Assembly (NCBI RefSeq): GCF_900112255.1
Contig: NZ_FOLE01000003.1
Location: 186,001 to 250,000 of the forward strand
From: Flexibacter flexilis DSM 6793
GTDB taxonomy: Bacteria; Bacteroidota; Bacteroidia; Cytophagales; Flexibacteraceae
DNA: 64,000 nucleotides
Direction: 5' to 3'
Under the pieces are notes generated by a model, which made no database searches, was not told the origin of the DNA, and saw only the letters and a program-made list of their open reading frames with translations. Of the stretch, positions 1 to 7,138 are shown piece after piece. The position numbers and the translations under genes were made by a program. The stretch's first letter is position 1; each line of letters opens with the position of its first letter.

Positions 1-109
1 GCTGGTTGCTTTTGTTCAGGCTTACGTATTTACGCTTCTTAGCTCAATGTATTTGGGTAGTGCCGTAGAAGAGCATCATCACGAAGAAGGTCATGGCGGC
101 CATCATTAA
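1..109 (+). CDS. atpB: ATP synthase F0 subunit a, C-terminal end (partial)
   Basis: Only the last 35 codons lie in the window (frame begins at base 2, stop TAA at 107-109). The translated end contains LVAFVQAYVFTLLSSMYLG, which matches the last membrane helix of subunit a, the proton half-channel stator of F0. It is followed by a short tail very rich in His and Glu (EEHHHEEGHGGHH), as in many Bacteroidota AtpB proteins. Identity is supported by atpE, atpF, atpH, atpA and atpG following in the canonical order. The 5' part is outside the window. Confidence 0.9.
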   Translation, partial: LVAFVQAYVFTLLSSMYLGSAVEEHHHEEGHGGHH

Positions 110-168
110 TTCACTGAAAATCATTTGATTGTGCATTTATTGTAATTTTTGTTTAACTATATTTATAA

Positions 169-426
<258 letters not shown>

Positions 427-431
427 TGGCA

Positions 432-479
432 AAGTCCTGTGTCGCGCAACGCAAGTTCTAGACACAGGACTTAGTTTTT
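432..479 (+). terminator. Intra-operon hairpin with T-tract between atpE and atpF
   Basis: A perfect 12-bp stem (432-443 AAGTCCTGTGTC with 461-472 GACACAGGACTT) encloses a 17-nt loop and is followed after AG by five Ts (475-479). It looks like an intrinsic terminator but sits inside the ATP synthase operon, so partial termination or 3'-end protection of the atpE message is the likely role (inference). Confidence 0.7.
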
Positions 480-546
480 CAACACCCCCTGTTAAACAAA
501 ATTATTGACATCGTATAAAACAAAACCTCAAACTATTAGATAGATT

Positions 547-1044
547 ATGGATTTAGTAACCCCCGGCTTAGGTCTGATATTTTGGCAAGCCCTTACTTTT
601 ATTATTGTTTTGGTTGTTTTGTCTAAAGTGGCATGGAAACCAATCCTTAACACACTTAAAGAGCGCGAAGAAACGATTGAAAGTGCTTTGAAAGCTGCAG
701 ATGCTGCACGTTCTGAAATGCAAGCATTACAAGCCAATAACGAAAAACTTTTGCAAGAAGCTCGTATTGAGCGCGACCGCGTTTTGCGCGAAGCAGAAAC
801 AACTGCAACTGCTATCGTAATCGAAGCAAAAGACAAAGCGAATGAAGAAGCAACTCGTTTGTTGGAAAATGCTCGTTTGGCTATCAACAACGAAAAAGCA
901 GCAGCTTTGGCCGACATCAAAAATTATGTAGCTTCTCTTTCTATCGAAATGGCAGAAAAAGTATTGCGCAAAGAATTGGCTGACGCTTCTGCTCAAAAGA
1001 GCTTAGTAGAAGGCTATTTGCGTGATATGGACAAAAAGAACTAA
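547..1044 (+). CDS. atpF: ATP synthase F0 subunit b
   Basis: The 165-residue b subunit is the peripheral stalk linking F0 to F1. It has one N-terminal membrane helix (about residues 8-28, LIFWQALTFIIVLVVLSKV). A long charged heptad-type helix rich in Glu, Lys, Arg and Ala follows to the C-terminus, the usual dimeric coiled-coil stalk. The length is normal for the family. It lies between atpE and atpH, after the 432-479 hairpin. It has no paired b' copy here, so a b2 homodimer is expected. Confidence 0.95.
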   Translation: MDLVTPGLGLIFWQALTFIIVLVVLSKVAWKPILNTLKEREETIESALKAADAARSEMQALQANNEKLLQEARIERDRVLREAETTATAIVIEAKDKANEEATRLLENARLAINNEKAAALADIKNYVASLSIEMAEKVLRKELADASAQKSLVEGYLRDMDKKN

Positions 1045-1084
1045 TAACAGTTCTTTCGTTAAATTTTTCTAAAAAGCATACAAA

Positions 1085-1645
1085 ATGTCAGATATAAGAG
1101 TCGCTTCCAGATATGCAAAATCCTTACTGGAGTTAGCACAAGAACAAGGTGCGCTTGAGGAGGTAAACCGCGATATGCAGCTATTCACGAAAACTGTTCA
1201 ACAAAATCGTGATTTGGCTATGGCTATCAGCAGCCCCATTATTCAGAATGCCAAAAAACAAGCAATATTAAAGGCTGTTTTTTTCGGTAAGGTACATAAA
1301 CTCACCCTTGCTATTTTTGAGGTACTTTCTCGTAAAAATAGAGAGTCGTTCCTTCCTCTTATTGCCAAACAATTTGAAAGTCAATACGCAGAAAGTCAAG
1401 GCATTAAGATTGCGCAAATAGTTACTCCTTTTGCGCTTACGCCAGAGCTTCGTACCAATTTTGAGAAATTAGTTTCTCAAAAAACAGGCAGCAGCAAAGT
1501 TCAGCTTACCGAAAAAGTAGATACTTCCCTTATTGGTGGTTATGTGCTTAATATCGGCGATTTGCAAATAGATGAGTCAGTGAAGTCTAAACTTGCTGGC
1601 TTGAAAGTACAAATGCTTGACAAATCGTATGAGCATTTGATTTAG
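1085..1645 (+). CDS. atpH: ATP synthase F1 subunit delta
   Basis: This 186-residue protein is the OSCP/delta subunit that clamps the peripheral stalk to the top of the alpha3beta3 head. It shows the N-terminal helical domain signature (VASRYAKSLLELAQEQG) and the C-terminal element IGGYVLNIGDLQIDESVKSKL (around residues 149-169), which is the family's conserved end. It lies 40 nt after atpF and 75 nt before atpA in the standard gene order. Confidence 0.95.
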   Translation: MSDIRVASRYAKSLLELAQEQGALEEVNRDMQLFTKTVQQNRDLAMAISSPIIQNAKKQAILKAVFFGKVHKLTLAIFEVLSRKNRESFLPLIAKQFESQYAESQGIKIAQIVTPFALTPELRTNFEKLVSQKTGSSKVQLTEKVDTSLIGGYVLNIGDLQIDESVKSKLAGLKVQMLDKSYEHLI

Positions 1646-1720
1646 TAAAGAGTTTGGGCTCTTGCTATAATTTTAACTTTTGTATATTCAAAAAAATAAT
1701 CTTTTTCTCCTCAATATATT

Positions 1721-3295
1721 ATGGTAGATGTAAGACCTGACGAGGTTTCTGCGATTATCAGAGAGCAGTTAGCTGGTTTCAAGACTGAAGCAGAACTTGA
1801 AGAAGTGGGTACCGTCCTTCAAATTGGTGATGGTGTAGCCCGTATTTATGGACTTTCTAAAGCACAATCGGGCGAGTTGCTCGAGTTTTCTAATGGTTTG
1901 AAAGGCATGGTGCTTAACCTTGAAGAAGACAATGTAGGTACCGTACTTTTCGGTGATTATAGTGGTGTAAAAGAAGGTGATACTGTAAAACGTACTCGTA
2001 AAATCGCTTCTATCAAAGTGGGTAACGGTATGTGCGGACGTGTTGTTGATACATTGGGTAACCCAATCGACGGCAAAGGTCCTATCAGTGGCGAGCTATA
2101 TGAAATGCCTTTGGAACGTAAAGCTCCAGGTGTAATTTATCGTCAGCCTGTAAACGAACCTTTACAGACTGGTATCAAAGCGATTGACGCGATGATTCCT
2201 ATCGGTCGTGGCCAACGCGAACTTATCATCGGTGACCGTCAAACGGGTAAAACTGCCGTTGCGATTGACGCGATTATCAACCAAAAAGAATTTTTTGAAA
2301 AAGGCCAACCTGTATTCTGTATCTACGTGGCCGTAGGTCAGAAAGCAAGTACTATCGCTCAAGTAGTGAACGCACTTGAAAAAGGTGGTGCAATGGCTTA
2401 TACGGTGGTTGTAGCAGCTTCTGCGGCTGACCCAGCTCCAATGCAATTCTTCGCGCCGTTTACGGGTGCAGCTATCGGCGAGTTCTTCCGCGACAGCGGT
2501 CGTCCTGCTTTGGTAGTATATGACGATTTGTCGAAACAAGCGGTAGCTTACCGCGAAGTGTCTTTGTTGTTGCGTCGTCCTCCAGGCCGCGAAGCGTATC
2601 CTGGTGACGTATTCTATTTGCACAGCAGATTGCTTGAGCGTGCTGCGAAAATCAACGCTTCGGACAGCATCGCACAACAAATGAACGATTTGCCAGAAAG
2701 CCTTCGCCCAATCGTAAAAGGTGGCGGTTCGCTTACGGCTCTTCCAATCATCGAAACACAAGCAGGTGACGTTTCGGCTTATATCCCAACTAACGTAATT
2801 TCGATTACTGACGGTCAGATATTCTTGGAAACAAACTTGTTCAACTCAGGTATCCGTCCTGCGATTAACGTAGGTATTTCGGTATCTCGCGTAGGTGGTT
2901 CGGCTCAAATCAAGTCAATGAAAAAAGTAGCTGGTACGTTGAAACTTGACCAAGCGCAATTCCGTGAATTGGAAGCGTTTGCTAAGTTTGGTTCTGACCT
3001 TGATGCTTCTACGAAATTGACTATCGAACGCGGTCGTCGTAACCTTGAAATCTTGAAGCAATCTCAATTCTCACCTGTTTCTGTAGAGCAACAAGTAGCG
3101 ATTATTTATCTTTCTACAAACGGTTTGTTGGACAAAGTGCCAGTAAACAAAGTGAGAGAATTTGAGAAAAAATTTGCGGAAGTTCTTTCTGCTCAACACA
3201 GAGGTACGCTTGATGCGTTGCGTGCTGGTAAGCTCGACAAAGAGCAAACAGACGTGTTGCGCCAAGTAGCTCAAGATTTGTCTAAAGTGTACTAA
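1721..3295 (+). CDS. atpA: ATP synthase F1 subunit alpha
   Basis: The 524-residue alpha subunit is the non-catalytic nucleotide-binding subunit of F1. The Walker A loop GDRQTGKT is at about residues 171-178, the Walker B strand [11 protein letters not shown] lies downstream, and the family signature with the arginine finger is in [17 protein letters not shown]. Length and domain order (beta-barrel, nucleotide-binding, helical C-terminus) are complete. Codon use appears strongly biased to a small codon set (GGT, CGT, AAA), as expected for a highly expressed gene. The catalytic beta subunit gene (atpD) is not in this window. Confidence 0.98.
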   Translation: MVDVRPDEVSAIIREQLAGFKTEAELEEVGTVLQIGDGVARIYGLSKAQSGELLEFSNGLKGMVLNLEEDNVGTVLFGDYSGVKEGDTVKRTRKIASIKVGNGMCGRVVDTLGNPIDGKGPISGELYEMPLERKAPGVIYRQPVNEPLQTGIKAIDAMIPIGRGQRELIIGDRQTGKTAVAIDAIINQKEFFEKGQPVFCIYVAVGQKASTIAQVVNALEKGGAMAYTVVVAASAADPAPMQFFAPFTGAAIGEFFRDSGRPALVVYDDLSKQAVAYREVSLLLRRPPGREAYPGDVFYLHSRLLERAAKINASDSIAQQMNDLPESLRPIVKGGGSLTALPIIETQAGDVSAYIPTNVISITDGQIFLETNLFNSGIRPAINVGISVSRVGGSAQIKSMKKVAGTLKLDQAQFRELEAFAKFGSDLDASTKLTIERGRRNLEILKQSQFSPVSVEQQVAIIYLSTNGLLDKVPVNKVREFEKKFAEVLSAQHRGTLDALRAGKLDKEQTDVLRQVAQDLSKVY

Positions 3296-3309
3296 TTTTC
3301 TCATCATAG

Positions 3310-3350
3310 ATAAAAGCAAAGTAGCTTGTAATGAGTTACTTTGCTTTTAT
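3310..3350 (+). terminator. Hairpin between atpA and atpG
   Basis: A perfect 14-bp stem (3310-3323 ATAAAAGCAAAGTA with 3337-3350 TACTTTGCTTTTAT) has a 13-nt loop. The 3' arm is T-rich but no separate T-run follows. It could attenuate transcription into atpG or protect the atpA message; it is not an operon end, because atpG follows 18 nt later. Confidence 0.6.
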
Positions 3351-3368
3351 TAACTAATTGAAGCCAAT

Positions 3369-4265
3369 ATGCCTAGCTTAAAGGAAGTCAGAAGCAGAAT
3401 ACAATCCGTAACCTCGACACAGCAAATTACCAAAGCCATGAAAATGGTGGCTGCGGCTAAGTTGCGCCGTGCGCAAGATGCTATTATGCAAATGCGCCCC
3501 TATTCGCAAAAACTCTCTGCGGTTTTGTCGAATGTGTCAGGTAGCGTAGAAGGCTCAGTAGAAAATCAGTTTGCGCAACAAAGACCCGTAAACAAACTCC
3601 TGTTGGTACTTGTTACTTCGGACAGAGGTTTGTGCGGTGCTTTTAATGCGAACGTCGTAAAATCGGCAATAGCGTTGTTGGCGGGCGAATACGCACACGT
3701 GGACAGAGCTAATGTAGAAATATTGTGTGTTGGTAAAAAAGGCTACGAACTTATGTCGCGTAGAGGCTTTAACTGTATCCCTGACTTTGTGGGTAGTTTT
3801 GCAAGCCTAAACTTTGATACTGTACGCAAAGCGGCTGAATTTGCCATGGGCGGATTTGCTTCTGGTAAATATGACAAAGTCGTGCTTATCTACAACGAAT
3901 TTAAAAACGTGGCTACGCAAATTATCCGTGAAGAGCAGTTTTTGCCAATCGTAGAAACAGCCTCTAACGTTGATGCAACAGCTAAAGCTGGTAGCGCAAG
4001 CGTTGATTATATTTTTGAACCATCAGTAGAATATATCATAAACGAACTTATCCCTACGTCTTTGAAGATTCAATTCTACAAAGCTACGTTGGAGTCTAAC
4101 GCCTCTGAAAATGGTGCGCGTATGACTGCTATGGATAAGGCTACTGAAAATGCTGGAGAGTTGCTCAAGCAATTGAAGCTCACGTATAACCGTACACGTC
4201 AGGCGGCTATTACTAAGGAAATCTTGGAAATCGTGGGTGGTGCAGAGGCTCTAAAAGCATCATAA
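3369..4265 (+). CDS. atpG: ATP synthase F1 subunit gamma
   Basis: The 298-residue gamma subunit is the central rotor shaft of F1. The N-terminal helix (SLKEVRSRIQSVTSTQQITKAMKMVAAAKL) and the C-terminal helix (ENGARMTAMDKATENAGELL) form the antiparallel coiled coil and carry the family signature. The central Rossmann-like domain contains VTSDRGLCGAFN. It is the last F1 gene of this operon: a strong terminator follows at 4305-4339, so atpD and atpC must be elsewhere, as is common in Bacteroidota. Confidence 0.97.
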   Translation: MPSLKEVRSRIQSVTSTQQITKAMKMVAAAKLRRAQDAIMQMRPYSQKLSAVLSNVSGSVEGSVENQFAQQRPVNKLLLVLVTSDRGLCGAFNANVVKSAIALLAGEYAHVDRANVEILCVGKKGYELMSRRGFNCIPDFVGSFASLNFDTVRKAAEFAMGGFASGKYDKVVLIYNEFKNVATQIIREEQFLPIVETASNVDATAKAGSASVDYIFEPSVEYIINELIPTSLKIQFYKATLESNASENGARMTAMDKATENAGELLKQLKLTYNRTRQAAITKEILEIVGGAEALKAS

Positions 4266-4304
4266 GACTTGATAGTTTAAATAACACATTTCGATTATTC
4301 TGCC

Positions 4305-4339
4305 AAATTGCCTCGTCTGATTCTGATGAGGCAATTTTT
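4305..4339 (+). terminator. Intrinsic terminator after atpG
   Basis: The stem 4305-4314 (AAATTGCCTC) pairs with 4328-4337 (GAGGCAATTT). It extends inward by three more pairs including one G-T, with a 7-nt loop, and runs into a T-run (4335-4339). It ends the ATP synthase transcript and argues that the lysA start lies downstream at 4386. Confidence 0.85.
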
Positions 4340-4385
4340 GTTTTATACCCTTTCATTATCTTTTCCCCGAACAAATAATACTACT

Positions 4386-5621
4386 ATGCAATTTTCCCAA
4401 CAAGGCCCTTACCAAATTCAGGGCTTATCCTTAGAGGCTTTAGCCCAAGAGTACGGCACGCCGCTTTATGTTTATGATGCCGACATTATCGAAAGGCAGG
4501 TACAGAGCCTGCACACGGCTTTTGGTGGCCTAAAGCATCGCATCAAATACGCGGCAAAAGCCCTCACCAATCAGGCGATTTTGAAGCTAATGAATAAAAA
4601 TGGCGTAGAATTAGATGTTGTTTCTATCGAAGAAGCCCAATTGGGTTTGCAGGCGGGTTTTGCTCCTTCGCAAATTCTTTATACGCCTAATAGCGTGTCT
4701 TTTAAAGAAATACAAGAGGCTGTGGCCTTGGGACTTACCATTAATATAGATAATATTTCGATTCTGGAACAGTTCGGGAACGCTTATGAAAGTTCCGTTC
4801 CGTGCTGTATTCGCATCAATCCGCACATTGTGGCGGGTGGCAATGCCAAAATCCAGACGGGACATATTGATTCCAAATTCGGCATTTCTATTTTGCAAAT
4901 GAAACACGTGGCGCGTGTCGTGCGTAGCAGCAACATCAGGGTAGAAGGGTTGCACATTCATACGGGTTCGGAATTTTTGAATTCTGATGTGTTTTTGCAA
5001 GGTGCGGAGTTGGTGTTTGATGCGGCTACGGATTTCCCAGATTTGCGTTTTATTGACTTTGGAAGTGGTTTTAAAGTGGCTTACAAAGAAGGCGACCACG
5101 TAACAGATGTGATGGAATTAGGTCAGAAAATGACACAGGCTTTCAAACGCTTTTGTGCGGAATATGGCCGCGAACTGGAAATTTGGTTTGAACCAGGTAA
5201 ATATTTGGTAAGCGAATGCGGCTATTTGTTGGCCAATGCCAATGTGGTGAAAACTACGCCTTCGTCCGTGTTTGTGGGTGTGGATACAGGTTTGAATCAC
5301 CTTATTCGCCCGATGATGTACGATGCGTACCACGAAATTGTCAATATCTCTAACCCCGAAGGCGCAAAACGCATTTACACGGTGGTGGGTTACATCTGCG
5401 AAACGGATACGTTTGGCTACGACCGCAAACTTTCGGAAGTGCGCGAAGGCGATGTTATTGCGTTTTTGAATGCGGGTGCGTATGGCTTTAGTATGAGTTC
5501 TAATTATAACTCACGTTTGCGCCCTGCCGAAGTGCTGATTTATAAAGGCAAGGCACATTTGATTCGCCGTCGCGAGGTGCTGGACGATTTGTTGCGCACG
5601 CAAGTAGATTTTCAGGTATAG
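4386..5621 (+). CDS. lysA: Diaminopimelate decarboxylase
   Basis: This 411-residue PLP-dependent decarboxylase converts meso-diaminopimelate to L-lysine and CO2. It shows the alanine-racemase-type barrel with the PLP-binding lysine in KYAAKALTN (K58) and the phosphate-binding HIHTGSEF. The substrate-site segments EPGKYLVSECG and CETDTFGYDR and the C-terminal MSSNYNSRLRP are also present. An in-frame ATG exists at 4308, but it lies inside the atpG terminator and adds 26 atypical residues, so 4386 (MQFSQQGPY) is chosen. Related carboxynorspermidine decarboxylases are less likely because of the C-E-T-D-x-F segment typical of the Bacteroidota LysA branch (family knowledge). It is apparently monocistronic. 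Confidence 0.88.
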   Translation: MQFSQQGPYQIQGLSLEALAQEYGTPLYVYDADIIERQVQSLHTAFGGLKHRIKYAAKALTNQAILKLMNKNGVELDVVSIEEAQLGLQAGFAPSQILYTPNSVSFKEIQEAVALGLTINIDNISILEQFGNAYESSVPCCIRINPHIVAGGNAKIQTGHIDSKFGISILQMKHVARVVRSSNIRVEGLHIHTGSEFLNSDVFLQGAELVFDAATDFPDLRFIDFGSGFKVAYKEGDHVTDVMELGQKMTQAFKRFCAEYGRELEIWFEPGKYLVSECGYLLANANVVKTTPSSVFVGVDTGLNHLIRPMMYDAYHEIVNISNPEGAKRIYTVVGYICETDTFGYDRKLSEVREGDVIAFLNAGAYGFSMSSNYNSRLRPAEVLIYKGKAHLIRRREVLDDLLRTQVDFQV

Positions 5622-5739
5622 CCATATTCTAAACCAATATTAAGAGAACTTCATTTTGCTTTTAGATGAGGCTTCTATACATTTGGTGTGCCTAATATTG
5701 ATTTTTTGACTAAGAAAAATATTATTATTTGTAATCAAA

Positions 5740-6465
5740 ATGAGCAAAGCAAGCCTTTCTTTGGTAATACCGTGTTATAATGAATCGGGAAATATTCCTT
5801 TGATTTTCAATAAATTAGAAGAATTACTCACCCAACTTCCCGAAATAGAAATTTTGTTGGTCAATAATGGTAGCAAAGACAATAGCAAAGATGTGTTTGA
5901 GCAAGAACTCTCCAAAACGCCATTCAAGCAAATACGTGTAGTAGATGTGGCAGTGAATCAGGGTTATGGTTTCGGGATATTGTCGGGGCTGAAAGAGGCA
6001 ACCGCTCCCGTGTTGTCTTGGACGCACGCCGATATGCAAACCGACCCAATGGACGTTTTGGCGGCTTTTCGCAAATACGAAAAAGCAAATAACAAAATGC
6101 TTTTGGTAAAAGGTACGCGCCTGAAACGCAATTTTGCCGATGCGTTTTTTACGTGGGGTATGCAGGTATTGGCCAGTGTTTTGTTGGCTGTTCCTTTGCA
6201 CGACATCAACGCCCAACCCAAGCTGTTTAGCCGTGAGTTTTACGATAAATTTATGAAGCAAAATGCGCCGTTGGATTTTTCGCTGGATTTGTATGCGTTG
6301 TATTGTGCCAAAAAATATGGAGCTATCGAAACCGTTCCCGTTTATTTTAACAAACGAATACACGGCGAAGCCAAAGGCGGCGGCTCTTTCAAAACCAAAA
6401 TTAAACTCATGAAGCGCACGTGGGCATATATGCTGCAATTGAGTAAAGAATTAAAACAAAAATAA
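5740..6465 (+). CDS. GT2 glycosyltransferase, polyprenyl-phosphate-sugar synthase type
   Basis: This 241-residue GT-A fold enzyme resembles DPM1/GtrB-type transferases that move a sugar from a nucleotide donor to polyprenyl phosphate. It begins SLVIPCYNESGNIPLIF, then has LLVNNGSKDNS, VNQGYGFGILSGL and a metal-binding acidic motif in SWTHADMQTDP (about residues 95-105). It has no predicted C-terminal membrane helices, unlike GtrB, so it is the short soluble DPM1-like form. It is followed after 29 nt by the GDPD-like gene. It faces a minus-strand operon encoding GtrA and GT-C domains, which supports a shared three-component glycosylation role (inference). The exact sugar is unknown. Confidence 0.8.
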   Translation: MSKASLSLVIPCYNESGNIPLIFNKLEELLTQLPEIEILLVNNGSKDNSKDVFEQELSKTPFKQIRVVDVAVNQGYGFGILSGLKEATAPVLSWTHADMQTDPMDVLAAFRKYEKANNKMLLVKGTRLKRNFADAFFTWGMQVLASVLLAVPLHDINAQPKLFSREFYDKFMKQNAPLDFSLDLYALYCAKKYGAIETVPVYFNKRIHGEAKGGGSFKTKIKLMKRTWAYMLQLSKELKQK

Positions 6466-6494
6466 AAGGGTTCAAGACTTTTTCTATCAATAAA

Positions 6495-7079
6495 ATGCAT
6501 AAAATAGCGCACCGCATCAATACCATTGAGCAACTTAAAGCACTCACAGACAAGTCTTTGGGCGTGGAACTGGATTTGAGATACGAAGGTAAAGACTTGG
6601 TACTTCACCACGATGCCTTACGAGCTGGTGACCTTCATTTTGAAGATTACCTCAAAGAATATCACCAAACTGGCACGATGATTTTGAATGTAAAAACGGA
6701 AGGAATTGAAGAAGAAGTATTGCGTTTGCTTCAAAAGTACAATGTTACAAACTACTTTTTCTTGGATTTGAGCTTGCCTTTTCTTATCAAATACATGAAA
6801 AAAGGTGAAAGCAAAATAGCCATTCGCTATTCAGAATACGAACCCATCGAATTGGCGTTGGCTTTTGCGGGGAAAATAGAATGGGTTTGGGTGGATTGTT
6901 TCAGCCATTTGCCGCTGGATAGCCACACGTACAAGCAACTCAAAGACGCTGGTTTTAAGATTTGTTTGGTAAGCCCTGAGTTGCAAGCACATCCTTTGGA
7001 ATGGATAGAAACGTTCAAAAAGCAATTGGATGGCTTAGAAATAGATGCTGTTTGTACCAAAAAGCCAGAACTTTGGTAA
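6495..7079 (+). CDS. GDPD-like PLC-fold phosphodiesterase
   Basis: This 194-residue protein resembles a short glycerophosphodiester phosphodiesterase. Recognisable pieces are KIAHRINTIEQL near the N-terminus (HR of the HRG motif), GVELDLRYEGKDLVLHHD (E-x-D plus the second catalytic His), and a C-terminal DAVCTKKPELW. Family members usually have about 240-300 residues, so this is a compact barrel. No signal peptide is seen, so it is probably cytoplasmic. It is co-oriented with the GT2 gene, 29 nt apart, and may act on a lipid- or glycan-linked phosphodiester (inference). Confidence 0.6.
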   Translation: MHKIAHRINTIEQLKALTDKSLGVELDLRYEGKDLVLHHDALRAGDLHFEDYLKEYHQTGTMILNVKTEGIEEEVLRLLQKYNVTNYFFLDLSLPFLIKYMKKGESKIAIRYSEYEPIELALAFAGKIEWVWVDCFSHLPLDSHTYKQLKDAGFKICLVSPELQAHPLEWIETFKKQLDGLEIDAVCTKKPELW

Positions 7080-7088
7080 AAAGTGAAC

Positions 7089-7138
7089 CTAATCACTTAC
7101 GCCCCTTACCGTTTCTGGAAAATGGCGTAAGTGATTAG
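7089..7138. repeat. Inverted repeat across a convergent gene junction
   Basis: A perfect 15-bp inverted repeat (7089-7103 CTAATCACTTACGCC and 7124-7138 GGCGTAAGTGATTAG) is separated by 20 nt. The right arm lies inside the last codons of the 842-residue fusion gene and the left arm is between the two genes. It may act as a bidirectional terminator, although no T-run follows on either side. Confidence 0.6.

Noticed and set aside
2162-2761. Long antisense open frames inside atpA and other highly expressed genes
   Set aside because: They mirror the codon bias of the sense gene, have no family features and no separate promoter or start context.
4308-4385. N-terminal extension of lysA from an ATG at 4308
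   Set aside because: It lies inside the atpG terminator stem, has no family similarity, and the LysA alignment begins at 4386.
5622-5739. Terminator after lysA formed by CAATATTA / TAATATTG
   Set aside because: The arms are short, A/T-only and about 50 nt apart. The following T-run is suggestive, but the structure is too weak to list as a feature.
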